Part shown: positions 1 to 11,159 of the stretch, piece after piece
How positions within the stretch are numbered: the stretch's first letter is position 1
Layout of the letters: each line of letters starts with the position of its first letter
From: Salvator merianae
Lineage: Eukaryota; Chordata; Lepidosauria; Squamata; Teiidae
Assembly (NCBI GenBank): GCA_003586115.2
Contig: QVOM02000102.1
Span: 2,892,899 to 2,956,898 of the forward strand
Length of the DNA: 64,000 bases
Direction of reading: 5' to 3'
Program-made: the position numbers and the translations under genes
Notes under the pieces: generated by a model
Seen by the model: the letters and a program-made list of their open reading frames with translations, nothing else
What the model was told of the DNA's origin: nothing
The model's database searches: none

Positions 1-640
1 AGCATTAGCAAGCACCCCACTCAACAGCCTGGGCACTACATTTTGCAGGAGTTGCAGCTTCTAGTCCTGGTGTAATGCTAGCCCTACCTAAAGTGCATTA
101 AAATAATCAGCTTGCCTGTGCCTTAAGATCTACAAGGAAGACCCTCCTAGTTGTTCCACCACCTTCAGTAGTTGAGGAGGTAGGGACATGGGTTACGACC
201 TTGATGGTGGTGGTCCCCAGACTGTGGAATAGAGTTGTGTGTCATCAGCATCCCAGTGGTATCTCACCCCAAAACTTCTGAGAAATTCTAGTGGTTCCAT
301 ACAGATGTTGATTAGCATTGGTGACAAAATGCTACTAGGGCCAGGGCACATAGACACAGCCACCTAATGTTACTTTCTGATATCATCCCTGAAGGTAGCT
401 GAACCATTGTATCATATCCGCACCTACTTCCAGCTCACAGAGATGACTTAAGAGGATACCATGGCCATTAGTATCAAAAGTAGCTGAAAGATTAACAAGA
501 TCAACAGAGCTGTACTCTCTCTGACTTTCTCCAACAAGAGATCATACATCAGAGCAACTAACCTGGTTCTGATCCAAAGCCAGGCCTGAATTCAGACTAA
601 AATAGTTCAAGATATTGAGAGCCTATAGCTTCATAGTTAA
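1..640 (-). mobile_element. L2-like LINE fragments (RT domain and C-terminal part)
   Basis: Read on the minus strand, 300-560 gives a decayed reverse-transcriptase segment with the L2/CR1-type motif LSATFDTNGHGILL, followed by a degraded region that resembles the family's YADDTQL block near 220-260. Minus-strand 20-130 gives a later part of the same protein (LDYFNAL, then KLQLLQN), which matches the usual LDYCNALY...LQLVQNAAARLL order. Between them, about 135-233 looks like an L2 C-terminal segment in the opposite (plus) direction, ending in a PRLWN-like motif. Several stops are present, so nothing is functional. L2 assignment is from motif recognition; a related CR1-clade LINE is possible. 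Confidence 0.6.
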
Positions 641-2144
641 TGTCCATTTTAACACTTTGTTCAAAAAAGGGCTATTTGTGAATGGACTGGAGTAAATCTT
701 TGGGTCCAGGAAAGTTGTCTTCAGTGGCAGACATAGTACCATCTTTTTTGAGGACAATAGCACAATTCTTTTCACAACAATATTTCACAACAATATTTCA
801 CAACCAGTTATTCCCCTCTGACTCTTTCTAATGAGCCAAGAAGGACAAGGATCAGGAGGATATGTGGTAGGCCAGTCAACCACAAATATCTTGTTCACAT
901 CCTAAGGACTAAAAAAACTAAAGCAATCCCATAAAACTGGACAAAACAGTTCCTTGGTCACGCATATGGCTAGTGGAATCAACAGCAGGTTCTGTATAAA
1001 CCCCACATGAACGCAGTTAATTTCCAAGTTGCCATTAAAGTAGCACAGTGATTTTGATTCAAGTGACTGGGAATTGGTTCCATAAATGTAGATAGAGCCA
1101 GCCTCCATGTCTATGGCACATATACCAAGTCTGTGTCTCTTAACTTAATATAGAATAAAAACCAGATAAAACTCAAGATTTTGATCTGCTCTCAGTTAAT
1201 TGTAGTCAACTCTATATTGTATTTTGACATTTAACTGGATAATATTAATGTTCTCTTTGTTTTGATTTAACTACATTATATTCTAGGGATTTATACTACT
1301 GATTAAATAGCCCTAAGAGAGAACTAAAAATCTTATCTCTTATGTCTTCTTCTGTCCAATTATATAGATATAAGAAGATGACTTATTTTGATTCTAAAAC
1401 ACATTGGTAAAATGTTTTTTAGTGTATTGGAGGCATGCTCTCCACATTGTTCTGGAGTGAATTTCTTTTCAACATTGCTGTAATCAGCTGTGCCTCAGGT
1501 TTTACTTCATCTACATAGATAGAAAAAAAAAATACTACTTAAAATTGATGGGATAGACGTCCATCCCAGTGTTACGAATGTTGAAAAATTAGCAAGAAAA
1601 AATAAAAACAGTAGTGGGAAATAGGAGATTGATGTATACTTCCCACCCCTCTTCTTGTTAAAACTCAGTGGTTCAAGAAAATACCCTGCAATGAAACCAG
1701 CCAAAATCTAGTACCTGTTTGTTAACCTGTAACTTTAAATCTAGAGGTAAATACATTAAATTCTGAAGAGAAAAACTTAAAAGTGTCAAGACAGGAGTTA
1801 AATTTCTCTGAAAGAGTTAAGATGTGAAGCTTAAAAAAAACAGTGCTTGATTACAGGAGGCTTCACAAAGGTGACCCCCGTTAATTGTTCTATGGAGCCA
1901 GCAAGTCTGAAAAGTCATTTCTGACAATGCCTGAAATTTAAAGGATTGCAGGATTAAAGAACACAGAAAAACTAGGATAAGAACATACCAGTCAGCTAAA
2001 AAAATAAGGTTAATCATATGCAGTAATTTTATACATACTAGAAGCTGTTTAATAATCACATAAGCTGCATTCAATTTCCAGAATTAGAAATGTGCAGAAT
2101 TGGTTTGAATCAAACAAGGATGTTCAAAAAGCTCTTTATTTTAA
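641..2144. other. No recognisable feature
   Basis: AT-rich single-copy-looking sequence. The short open frames here have no family motif and look like chance. No repeat family or exon is recognised. Confidence 0.5.
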
Positions 2145-2625
2145 TAACTTTATTGTTTAAAAGTATTATATGAAGTAAAAAAAAATACAACTTGGTTTAC
2201 ATAAAATGTTAACACTATACAATTTTCTCTCTCACCCTAAACCCTCCTGACCCCATTCTAGTACTCAGAGGCAAAGATCATACTATTTAAATATTGTGTT
2301 AACATACATATTTCTATTACATGCAGAAAGGGACTTTTTTAATTAAACTATTTAAGAAAGAATTCTTTTTCTGGCAGATTACTGTCCAGTAGGCTTATCG
2401 ATGAGTCATTACACTGTTTCCATGATTTCATAAAATCCTTTAAGAATCCATATCTTTCCACTTTTTTCTTTCTTTTATGAAATAAATTCATTTCCCATTA
2501 TTTTCCAGATTTTATTGGACCAGTTTTCTATGGATAAATTCCTATAACATTTTGCAGTCATTGCTAGCATGTATTTAGCTGCATCGATGTAGTAATGAAG
2601 GAGGTTTTTAGAATTACGATCAGAG
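2145..2625 (-). mobile_element. L1-type LINE, 3' end (ORF2 C-terminus and 3' UTR)
   Basis: On the minus strand, 2620 to about 2390 reads as a decayed L1 ORF2 tail: an AKYMLA segment, then ENWSNKIW and a W/F-rich ending, the arrangement seen at the ends of L1 ORF2. It is followed by about 230 bp of AT-rich 3' UTR ending in an AATAAA-containing, A-rich tail near 2145. Only the 3' end is present, which fits the 5' truncation typical of L1 insertions. The subfamily is not identified. Confidence 0.5.
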
Positions 2626-4473
2626 TTTGACACACCTGGCCTGTTTGAAAACAGAATTCAAATTCAAACTGAACAAAGGGGTGTGCTAATGAATGTAGTG
2701 AACCTACCTTGTTCAGTTCTGAAGAAGAAAAAAGTTCAAAATCAAACTACACTGAAAGCTGATCACCTTTTGCAAATGGTGCTTTCCAAACTTTCCCCTG
2801 ATTTGGGTTTCAGTTTGTAAAACTTTAGATTTCCTTTCCCATTGGGTAGCTGATTAAAAGCTATAACTGTTAATAGTTTTCCACCTCACTGACTGCTTCT
2901 GACTTTAGCCCACATCTGAGAGGTTATGAAATGTACAACTCCCCACCAGCATAATTACCTGATATATTGGTGGCATATGACAGCACAAAGCATGCTGTAA
3001 CTTATGAATTCTACTTTTAGAAAAACAGATTGCTTAAAGGGCAAGTTGATAGATTTTGCCTTTGTAACTTATTGAAGGTTTGATGTGCCTTTGTGTGGCT
3101 CAATAGCACAGACGTGACAGATTAAAACCTGGAGAGGAAGGAAAGTGGCATGATAAATTTCAAAACCTGCCTAATTTATGCAAAAGCTGCATTTTGCAGC
3201 ATAAATTGGCTATACAAAAGGAGAAACAGACAAGTGGTTGCTTTGTATGCATGAGCAGGAGTATTCATTTAACTCATTTAAAGCATAAAGTGAAACAAAA
3301 AGATCTACAATATGCACAATGTAAGAAATGAAGGGTCACCACAGAAAGAAGATGTGTGCAAAAAGATGCTGTACTGCCACCTTGAAGAATATTTTGAGGA
3401 CTAAAGAGAAGACTCTTTTATATTTTGATGCAATAAAACAACTTGTCTTTTTAAATGTAGTAAAAGGATTTGAAAATATACAGTGTTCAACATTTGATAC
3501 AAAAAACAGACTCCAAAGGAAATTGTCAGTATGAGCAAATTTGTCTCATCTGCTAATGTCTTTTTCTGCCCTTCAAAATGTATGATTTTACTGCTGAAAA
3601 TACTATGATCACAAATGTTCACATAGAATTCTCTGTACAGACCAAATGCTGCATATATCCATGTCCATATTATTTTTGGCACCTATATAGCATTGCTCCT
3701 TTATGGTGCATATCCTATTATCATACCGGCTCTTTGATATCTGTGTTTTCTAGGAAAGTGTGACCATTACTTTTAATACAATAAAATTAAGCACAACATA
3801 TCTTTTAAGTTCTGAAATGATTAAGCATTGATTACATGCTTTTAGTTACTAATATTAATAACTATTTCTACAATTGTAACTCCCAATAATCTGCATTTTT
3901 CTTTTAATCTAAGAGCACACAGCAGCAGGGAAGCTGATTTTTTGACCTTTCTTAAAAGCCACTACTTTATTTTAACAGAATGCACTAGAACATGCATATT
4001 TCATGCACATCATATAACAAAAATGGATGTTGCACTATGGACAATATAAACAGCAGTCTATAGATTCAAACTACAATGATGGTGATGAAGGAGTAGGAAG
4101 AGTAAAATTTCAGCTGGAATTCTGGCTTTGATTTCTTCCACTGTAGATTAAAAAGTGGATATGAGAACTATAAAGAAGCTTTCTCTAAGAGCTTTTGTGG
4201 AAATGGCTCGGTATATGTGTCCAGCAACATTCTCACAAGTAGGATTTTTAAAGGCTAGGTTTCACTGGTGACTAGACTGAAGTCAATCCAAGGGAAGGGG
4301 AAATAACTTAGTTGAGTGTGATACAAAGTTAGCTTTACTAAAGTAGAAGGCAGCCATATTCAAAGTTGGATAAGTTAGTCAAACAGTAGAACAATTCACA
4401 GTGAGATTTTCAAAGTAAATAAACAGTTATTTGTAGCATTTGCAGCACTTCATACTGTAACTGCAGCAAAAAA

Positions 4474-4474
<1 letters not shown>
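2626..4474. other. No recognisable feature
   Basis: AT-rich sequence. The open frames at 3328-3534, 3401-3682 (minus) and 3578-3763 overlap one another and have no recognisable domain. No repeat family is identified. Confidence 0.45.

Positions 4475-4506
<32 letters not shown>
4475..4506. repeat. (CA)n microsatellite
   Basis: About 16 uninterrupted CA dinucleotides, a likely length-polymorphic simple repeat. Confidence 0.97.
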
Positions 4507-4508
<2 letters not shown>

Positions 4509-5857
4509 AATCCAATATTTTCCCAGGCTGGAGCAAGGCAGAAAAACCAAATAGAGAGCTCACCCAGATGCCTTGTGCATGGGAATTTTTTTTAAATCAG
4601 TCAGAGTTGTTACTAAGAGTGGAGCAGCAGAGTCCTTTAGGAAAATAATGTCTAGTCTAGCAGCTGGGGAAAGGTGGAGTCACAGATTGGAGCTTCTCAA
4701 CATAATGCATTCTTCCCTCATAATTAACTGGTTCAAATATCAATTGCTATTCCCCTCTACATCTCATTTGTGTCCCCCAAATCAATTGGGTTGCCCATAT
4801 GAAGCCACGACTCCCTTTTTTGTTAAAGAAGGAGTTGGTTCTTAATAATTTGAGCAGTAAAAGTGGAAAGAAGGGAAGGGTGAATTTTAAGCCAAATGTA
4901 GGGGAAGAGGGCTGAAAGCAACAAGACTGAGGATGGTAGAGGGAGGATTTATACTTTTTTCAGAATCTTCTCTTGATCAAGAATAATCTTCTTGGGAAAA
5001 CAAAAAGTGTTGCTAAAGTGAAACTATGATGCAGATTGTAAAGCTAGAAGTATGACTCTTTGTAGTAGGAAGAGTACCAGCACTCTGGTGAATTCCTGGA
5101 ATCTTGGTATCAGTGGGGTGAGGTATAGAGTCCAGGAATTCAGTAGGTGATCAGTCTTAAATGTCTCCAGGGCAGCTACTAATGAAGATGTCATGAAAAC
5201 TCTGTAATGCCCTGATTCTTGGTTGCCATTGCTTCAGTGGCAATGGTATTGTGGGAACTGTGGAGCCATAATTACTAAAAAGTAGCAAGCCTCGAAAATG
5301 GAAGAAACTTTGAGACTTGTGCCTGTAGCAATTTCAGCAAAGTAGCTCATCTGCAGCTTTTTGGAACTCAAACACAAACCAATGTCACAAAGTTCAGTTC
5401 TAGTTAAATCTTTGAGGGTTGAGAGTTCAACTCAATAAAATGGAGGAAGAAGTGGAGCTCTCAGCCAAAAGAACATAACTGTAGACCCAGTACAAGCCAA
5501 GGACTGTGATTCTTGGGGAGAGCACATGTAGTGGACCTTGATGGGAACAAGGCTGGAATGGACCCAAGGCAAGCCAAAGACGTAGCGGTGGACCCAGCAC
5601 AAGTCAAGGATATTGAATGAAAGAGCACTTCATCTTATATCCCAAAACATAACTTCAAGGAGTGGGGACAGGTGTTTGGGTGAAAGCTGGGATAAATGAA
5701 ACACTGGCTGACATCAGGCTTTCCAAGACTAGTAAACAAGTTGCCATGATTAAATCAGCTTTTCAGTTTGGGAACCCAAATTAGCATATTCTTCTGGAAG
5801 CTCTCTTTGCCCAGAAGAAACACTACTGGTTCAAGAGTTTCTCCCTGCTGTGGGTGA
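4507..5857. other. No gene; weak internal repetition at 5482-5610
   Basis: No coding or transposon motif is recognised. A motif of the form GACCCAGYACAAGYCAAGGA occurs at about 5485 and 5590, with a weaker third version near 5557. This suggests an old, degraded local duplication. Confidence 0.4.
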
Positions 5858-6047
5858 TGGGATTAAACTCTCTTATTGCACAAACAACTAAACAAAAGTG
5901 ATTTTAGATGGGAAGCAAGCACAAGCAAAGAGTAAAGCCAGCAGATCAAGATGTGTTGGTCTGCTAGCTTTATTCTTTGACTGTGCCTGCTTCCAATCAA
6001 GAATCCCTTTTGTTTAGTTGTTTGTGCCATGAGACAATTTAATCCCA
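5858..6047. repeat. Long inverted repeat (hairpin), about 92-bp arms, 4-8 nt loop
   Basis: The left arm (about 5858-5950) and right arm (about 5955-6047) are reverse complements at roughly 80-85% identity. They include a perfect 21-nt match in the segment that begins GCACAAACAACTAAAC in the left arm. Almost no spacer separates the arms, so a transcript of either strand would fold into one long stem. No terminal repeat or target duplication marks it as a known transposon. It may be a foldback MITE, a replication template-switch product, or a hairpin RNA precursor. Confidence 0.85.
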
Positions 6048-6395
6048 GCCCCAAGGTGTGTTGGGGGATGACTGAATTCCCCAAGTCATCTAGTAGCTAT
6101 GATGGATTCTTATTTTAATGCAAGACCCATGCTTCCAAATAGTCAATTGCACCTTCCATTACAGATTTGTACACTTGTACTACATATGTCTAGTTGCAAA
6201 AAGATATATCATAGCACAGCCTCACCCTTCCTCCAGCATCCTCATTCAAGTGTTCCATTTCAGTTGGCAGATAGTACAACATTTTAAGATATTGGAGCCC
6301 ATACATAATTATCATGATGAATTGTCAATTATTATACTTGGCAATTATTATTGTCAAATAGTATACTGCTGGGTAATATTTTAATGGTGTTTTTT
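6048..6395. other. No recognisable feature
   Basis: AT-rich sequence between the hairpin and an L2 tail. The two overlapping open frames at 6099-6384 have no motifs and look like chance. Confidence 0.45.
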
Positions 6396-6481
6396 AAATT
6401 TATTTGTTTTATTGATGTTGTGGCCTACCTTAGGAGCTTCTGGTGAATCACAAGATATAAATACTGAAATAAATAAATAAA
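6396..6481 (+). mobile_element. L2-like LINE 3' tail
   Basis: The segment GTGGCCTACCTTAGGAGCTT followed by a GATATAAAT motif and an (AAAT)n tail matches the ending of squamate L2-like LINEs, whose 3' UTR has a GTRRCCYRCCYTGAG-type block, then ATATAAAT and AAATAAATAA. Only the last 90 bp or so are present. It directly precedes the L1 at 6492. Confidence 0.55.
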
Positions 6482-6491
6482 GTGATAAAAT

Positions 6492-6587
6492 AATTAAAAA
6501 TCCTGAAACAGTTAACAAGAAAGATGAAAAAGAATAAAATATAGAGCAGGATATCAAAATCTACCAACATACTAGCAGAGATAAATC
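6492..6587. repeat. 96-bp direct repeat, left copy flanking the L1
   Basis: Ninety-one of 96 positions match 11735-11830 with no gaps. This copy ends immediately before the first base of the L1 ORF2 leader, and the other copy begins immediately after the L1 A-rich tail. That is the geometry of a target-site duplication, but an unusually long one. Alternatively it is the ORF1 tail plus ORF1-ORF2 spacer of the L1: an open stretch ends in TAA at 6535-6537, about 53 bp before the ORF2 ATG. Confidence 0.85.
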
Positions 6588-6590
6588 AAG

Positions 6591-7370
6591 ATGGAGTGTA
6601 AACTTGTGACTTTAAATGGAAATGGACTAAATGAGCCAAAAAAAGGGAGAACATTTTTTCATAAGCTTAAGAAATTGAACTTAGATCTGATATGTATTCA
6701 AGATAGTCATATCTGTAACAAAGATGAGAAGTATTTGATTCAAAAAGTATTGGGACAAGAATTTATTGCATCAGGCCCCAGAAAGAAAAATGGTGTAGTG
6801 ATATATGCTAAACAACATTTGAATCCTAAGCTAAAAATAAAAGATAAGGACAGAAGATTCCTTGGTGTTGAGATTGAAATAAATGGAAGTAAAATTTTGA
6901 TTTTAGGAATATATACTCCAAATATAGAAAAACAGAATTTCTTTGAAGACTTAAGAGATAAAATATTGACCCTCGATTATGAAAATTGGTGTCTTCTAGG
7001 AGACTGGAATGGAGTAATTGAGCCATCAACTGATAAATTAGCTTCAAAAGATATTAAAGCTTCTCAAGGTAAATTACCAAAATCCTTTTTAGATTTAATG
7101 GAAATCTTGCAATTACAGGATATGTGGAGATATAAGAATGGCAATGCAAAAGAATATACATATTTCTCAGAGAGACATAAATCACTTTCAAGGATTGACA
7201 TGATTTTAATATCTAAGACAATTGCAAATCTGGTAACGGAAGCAGATATTCTGCCCAAAGCATTTGCGGACCACAACCCAGTAAAAGTAGTGATAGGATG
7301 CAGAATGAGAAAACCCAAATGGAGACTAAATGAATATATTTTTTTAAAAAGAAGTGATACAGCAATGTAA
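6591..7370 (+). pseudogene. L1 ORF2 endonuclease domain (decayed)
   Basis: This 259-codon open stretch starts at the presumed ORF2 ATG and covers the apurinic-like endonuclease that nicks target DNA for target-primed reverse transcription. Visible motifs in order: VTLNGNGLN (residues 6-14, active-site Asn region); CIQDSHI (35-41), where the family's catalytic Glu in QETH has become Asp; IYTPN; LLGDWNG, the GDxN motif; SRIDMILIS; and FADHNPV near residue 227, which keeps the Asp-His pair although the usual Ser is Ala. It ends at a premature stop and the protein continues in other frames downstream. The Glu-to-Asp change and the truncation argue against activity. Confidence 0.88.
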
Positions 7371-7866
7371 AAGAAAATTAAGAGAGTATTTTGAAGATAA
7401 TCTAAACAAAGGGACACCTCTGAATATAGTATGGGATGCCAGCAAAGCATTTATTAGGGGTCATTTGATTAGACTGAACAAGGAAATCAGGAAGAAAAAA
7501 CAAGGAAAAAGGCAGAAATTGTTAGAGGAGATTAAGAAGAAGGAGACAGAATTAAAGCAAAAGCCAGACTGTTGAGAGATGCTAAGAAATTTAAAAATCT
7601 TAAAAAAGGATCTTTCAGTGATGGACATAGAGGAAATGGAGAGGAAACTGACTTATCTGAAGCAAAAGAGTTCTGAACCAGCCAATAAACCAAGGAAGTG
7701 GCTGGCATACAAACTGAGGAAGGAAAAAGCTAACAAGGTCATTTTAAAACTGAAAGAGGCTGACAAGGAGGTAACAAACAAAACAGACATGCAGAGAGTA
7801 ATGTGTGAGTTCTACGAAAAGCTCTATAAAAAGAAAGAAGTTCCAGAGGAAGATATTAAAAATTAG
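7371..7866 (+). pseudogene. L1 ORF2 linker between endonuclease and RT (decayed)
   Basis: Two open stretches (7354-7575 and 7579-7866) separated by a stop encode a Lys/Glu-rich, probably helical segment. It includes KGTPLNIVWDASKAFIRGHL and a later PRKWLAYKLRKEKANK. The IxWDxxKAxxRG signature is typical of L1 ORF2 between the endonuclease and RT. In-frame stops at about 7573 and 7864 interrupt what was one continuous protein. Confidence 0.8.
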
Positions 7867-8549
7867 TTGGAAAAACAAAACTTGCCACAAATTTCACAAC
7901 AATATGGGACTATGCTGAACACCTCTATAACACCAAAGGAACTCTCTGACGCTATCAAGAAAATGAAAAGAGGAAAGGCACCAGAGCTGGATGGCCTAAC
8001 AGCAATTTATTATAAAGTATTCCAAGAGGAACTTCAGCTACCACTATTAATGACAATGAATAGTATACTGGACAGTGGAAAAATACCGGAAAGCTGGGAA
8101 GAAGCATTTATAACTTTAATTCCAAAAGAGGGTCAGGATTTGATATTGCCAAAAAATTACAGACCAATATCATTATTGAATAATGATTATAAAGTTTTTG
8201 GCAAGTATAATGGCAACAAGGTTGAAACATGTGCTACAAGAATTTATTCATCAAGACCAAGCAGGATTTCTCCCCAAAAGACAAATGAAAGACAATATAA
8301 GAACTATAATTGATGTTATAGAATATTTAGAGTCTCATAATGAAGTACAAGCAGCACTAATCTTTCTAAATGCAGAAAAAGCCTTTGACAATTTGAATTG
8401 GATCTTTATGTTTAATCTTCTAGTCAGGATGAATTTTGGAGAGAACTTTACAAAATGGATTAGAGCAATATATGCAACACAATCAGCTCAACTTCCAATA
8501 AATGGAGAAGTCTCACAAAAATTTCCAATACAAAAAGGTACAAGACAAA
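7867..8549 (+). pseudogene. L1 ORF2 reverse transcriptase, N-terminal half (decayed)
   Basis: Encodes the first half of the RT. KMKRGKAPELDGL corresponds to the family's KAPGPDGL, and LPKNYRPISLLNNDYK is the L1 NYRPISL motif. A frameshift near 8200 moves the reading to the frame of 8183-8549, which continues with HQDQAGFLPKRQMKDNIRT and FLNAEKAFDNLNW (RT motif A). The first Asp of the usual LDAEKAFD is Asn here, so a catalytic residue is lost. The segment ends at GTRQ, exactly where the Harbinger-like MITE has landed; the protein resumes at 9079. Confidence 0.88.
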
Positions 8550-9076
8550 GGGTCTGTTCACACGTAGCAAGTGGTATGTTTCAGGACACATGCTAGAATG
8601 CAGGATCCACACTTGCAAACAGCCCCAGCTGACCCGAAATCTACCAAAGCCCACCTGATGCTTACCTGAATCCAACCAGCTGTGGTCAACTAATTTGTAG
8701 TCTCCAACCTGACCTGCACGATCAGATGAGGATCAGGGAAGGTGCATTCACACCATTTCCGGGTTCAAAATGGCGGCAGGGCGGGGCCGCACAGGTGGAG
8801 TCTGCCGGTTTGCACCCTGGTTCGGACCTTGGGGTCTGGACCCTGGTGGCTTTTTTGGACACAGGTTCGAACACAGACCCTCTAAGTTTGAACACAGACA
8901 CTCTAGGTTCAAACACAGCTACTGAGCTACGCTCCCTTTCGCACTGTGTCCAGTGCTAGTTGGCTTGCGGAGTGTTCCAGCACTGACAGGTGCGAAGACC
9001 TCTCTCTGTACTCGAATGCTACCAGCCTGAACAGTGCTAGTTATACTGTTATACTGTTGCAAGTGTGAACAGGCCC
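8550..9076. mobile_element. Harbinger-like MITE inserted in L1 RT
   Basis: A 527-bp GC-richer insert bounded by terminal inverted repeats GGGTCTGTTCACAC and GTGTGAACAGGCCC. Removing it, with about 2-3 duplicated bases, reconnects the L1 RT sequence at GTRQ/PLS, so both borders are well supported. The inside contains a tandem motif TTTGAACACAGACxCTCTAR (about 8860-8925) and no transposase. A reverse-oriented relative lies at 26528-26959. The short duplication and termini suggest PIF/Harbinger, but the superfamily is an inference. Confidence 0.75.
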
Positions 9077-9678
9077 AAGGATGTCCACTCTCACTACTTC
9101 TATTTATATTGGTAATAGAGGTAATGAACAGAGCTATAAGACAAGAGACAAACATTGAAGGACTGAAGATTAAAAAAGAAGAGTATAGACTAAGAGCATT
9201 CACAGATGATATAGTGATTATTTTGAAAGATCCAAATGAATCAATAGAAACAATTAAACTTTTGATAGAGACGTTTGGGCGAATGGCAGGACTGAAAATC
9301 AATGGGAAAAAGACTAAAATACTGGTGAAAAATCAGAGAAAGAAAGAACAAGAAGATCTGGGAAGAAAATCTGGTTTTGACACAGAAAATAAAGTTAAAT
9401 ATTTAGGTATATGGCTGACTAAACAAAATTTGGCATTGTATCAGAACAAATATGTGGAACTTTGGTCTCAAATTAAGCAAGACTTGGAAAGATGGTCCAA
9501 ATTGAAATTATTATTACTGGGTAGACTTTCAGTCTTAAAAATGAATGTTCTGCCAAGAATATTGTTTTTGTTTCAATCCATACCAGTAATAATTAAGGAA
9601 GAGGTATTTAAACAGTGGCAAAAGGACTTGGCAAGATTTATATGGCAAGGTAAAATCCAAGAATACGTTTCAAACTGA
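9077..9678 (+). pseudogene. L1 ORF2 reverse transcriptase, C-terminal half (decayed)
   Basis: Continues the RT after the MITE. PLSLLLFILVIEVMNRAIR is RT motif B (usual GCPLSPLLF), and AFTDDIVIIL is motif C, in which the two catalytic Asp of the FADD box are kept although the Ala is Thr. GLKINGKKTKIL (motif D region) and VKYLGIWLT (motif E, KYLGI) follow. The open stretch ends at a stop at 9676-9678. Codon use and base composition match the upstream part, which supports one original ORF2. Confidence 0.88.
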
Positions 9679-10386
9679 TGCAAGATGCAAAAGAAAGAGG
9701 AGGGTGGGGTCTACCAAACTTAAAATTATATTACACTGCCTGTTGTTTAAACTGAGTTGCTAAATGGTTTTGGCTAAGAGATAAAAGATTGTTTTGATTT
9801 AAGATATGGCTGGCATGGTTACTTATGGTATGATAAGGTAAAGGTAAATGCTGCATTTAAGAATCATTATGTAAGACATGTGTTATGGATAATTTGAAAT
9901 ACAAAAGTAAATTGTACCCTAAAATACCAATGTGGGTTTCACCACATGAAGGTTTGATTAAAGAATTTGGGAGAAGGGAAAGATGGATTAAATATGCATA
10001 GGTGTTGAGTAAAAATAAACAGATGATTTTTTTCTTGAAAACAAGAGAATGGTTAAACCAAGAGGGGTTAGAGGTACAATGACTAACGTATGCTCAATTG
10101 ATGGATGTTTTTAAAGAAGGATGAATTTTGAATTAGAAAGACAGAAATGGGAAGAAGAATTGGAAAAAGAAGAAAGGGGGATTATAGGGGTACTGTTTGA
10201 TTTCCTTTTAAAAACAGAATTAGAACAAGAGCAAGTTAAAGAATGTATGATAAAGTGGGCAAAATTTTTTGGCTATAATATTTCAATGAATCAATGGGAA
10301 AAATTGTGGACTAAAGATATGAAATTTACTGTATGTAATATGTTGAAAGAGAATATTTATAAGATGATGTATCGATGGCACTTAAC
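9679..10386 (+). pseudogene. L1 ORF2 region after RT (heavily decayed)
   Basis: Frame-broken continuation of ORF2. A KERGGWGLPNLKLYY-like segment is visible near 9690-9735, and a longer open stretch starts at 10121 (ELERQKWEEELEKEERG) and reaches YRWHLT at 10386. Several stops and frameshifts lie between. At 10386 the protein is cut by the hAT-like insertion and resumes in frame at 11160. Confidence 0.75.
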
Positions 10387-11151
10387 TAGGGATGTGCACG
10401 AAGGCACTTTTCCCTTTTCGCTTCGCAGGAATGTGAAGCTCCTAGGCTTCATTTTCGCGTGAAAAAATATCAGTGAAAATCAAGCCCTTCATCTTCGTGG
10501 CGAAGATTTTCGCCGTGACCGGAAGCAGAGAAATCAAGGCGAAGGAAAGACCTTCGCCTTGATTTCTCCTTTTCCAATGGCTCTTGCCTCTCTCTCATCC
10601 CCCCCTAGTCTGTCAGCTGTGCACTGACAGACTGGGGGGGTAATGAGAGAGAGGCGAGCGCCATCGGAAACGGAGAAATCAAGGCAAAGGTCTTCCCTTC
10701 GCCTTGATTTCTCCTTTTCCAATGGCTCTTGCCTCTCTCTCATCCCCCCCCCCCAGTCCGTCAGTGTACGCGTGCGACTGACAGACTAGGGGGAATGAGA
10801 GACAGTGATAGGAAACGTCAGAAAATCAATGCCGAATCTGATCGCTAAAGTTAAGTGCTGCCTGTCACAGAGGCAGCACTACTTTAGTGATCGGATTCGG
10901 CATTGATTTTCTGACGTTTCCGATCGTTCTCCCTCTTTTAGGCTGCATGAAGCTTCTAAGCTCCGATGCAAAGGAGCTTCTCACGGCCAAAAAGAGGGAG
11001 CTCGCGGCAAATGGCGAAGGTCTCAAAGGTCGCCGGGACCTTCGCCATTCGCATTCGCAAGCCCCTTTTGGCTTCGGATTTCATGCAAAGATGGCGGAAA
11101 CACCATTTTCACATGAAATACGAAGTGCACGAAGCTTCGTGCACACCCCTA
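10387..11151. mobile_element. hAT-like non-autonomous element with hairpin core
   Basis: A 765-bp insert with terminal inverted repeats TAGGGATGTGCACGAAG and (reverse complement) TAGGGGTGTGCACGAAG. It is flanked by a perfect 8-bp target duplication CACTTAAC (10379-10386 and 11152-11159). Eight-bp duplications and this TIR are characteristic of hAT transposons. There is no transposase. The inside holds several strong hairpins (10528-10568, 10811-10921) and an internal duplication (about 10556-10630 and 10702-10775). Related copies occur at 62679 and 63618, with more distant ones elsewhere in the window. Confidence 0.88.
10811..10921. repeat. Perfect-like hairpin inside hAT-like element
   Basis: Arms 10811-10863 and 10871-10921 are reverse complements over about 51 bp with few mismatches, around a 7-nt loop. 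A closely similar hairpin recurs at 63786-63892 in another copy of the family, so the stem belongs to the element and is not accidental. A smaller perfect 18-bp stem lies at 10528-10545/10551-10568. Confidence 0.9.
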
Positions 11152-11159
11152 CACTTAAC

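Noticed and set aside
8726..8959. 77-codon GC-rich open frame
   Set aside because: Lies wholly inside the Harbinger-like MITE and is caused by its tandem and GC-rich interior.
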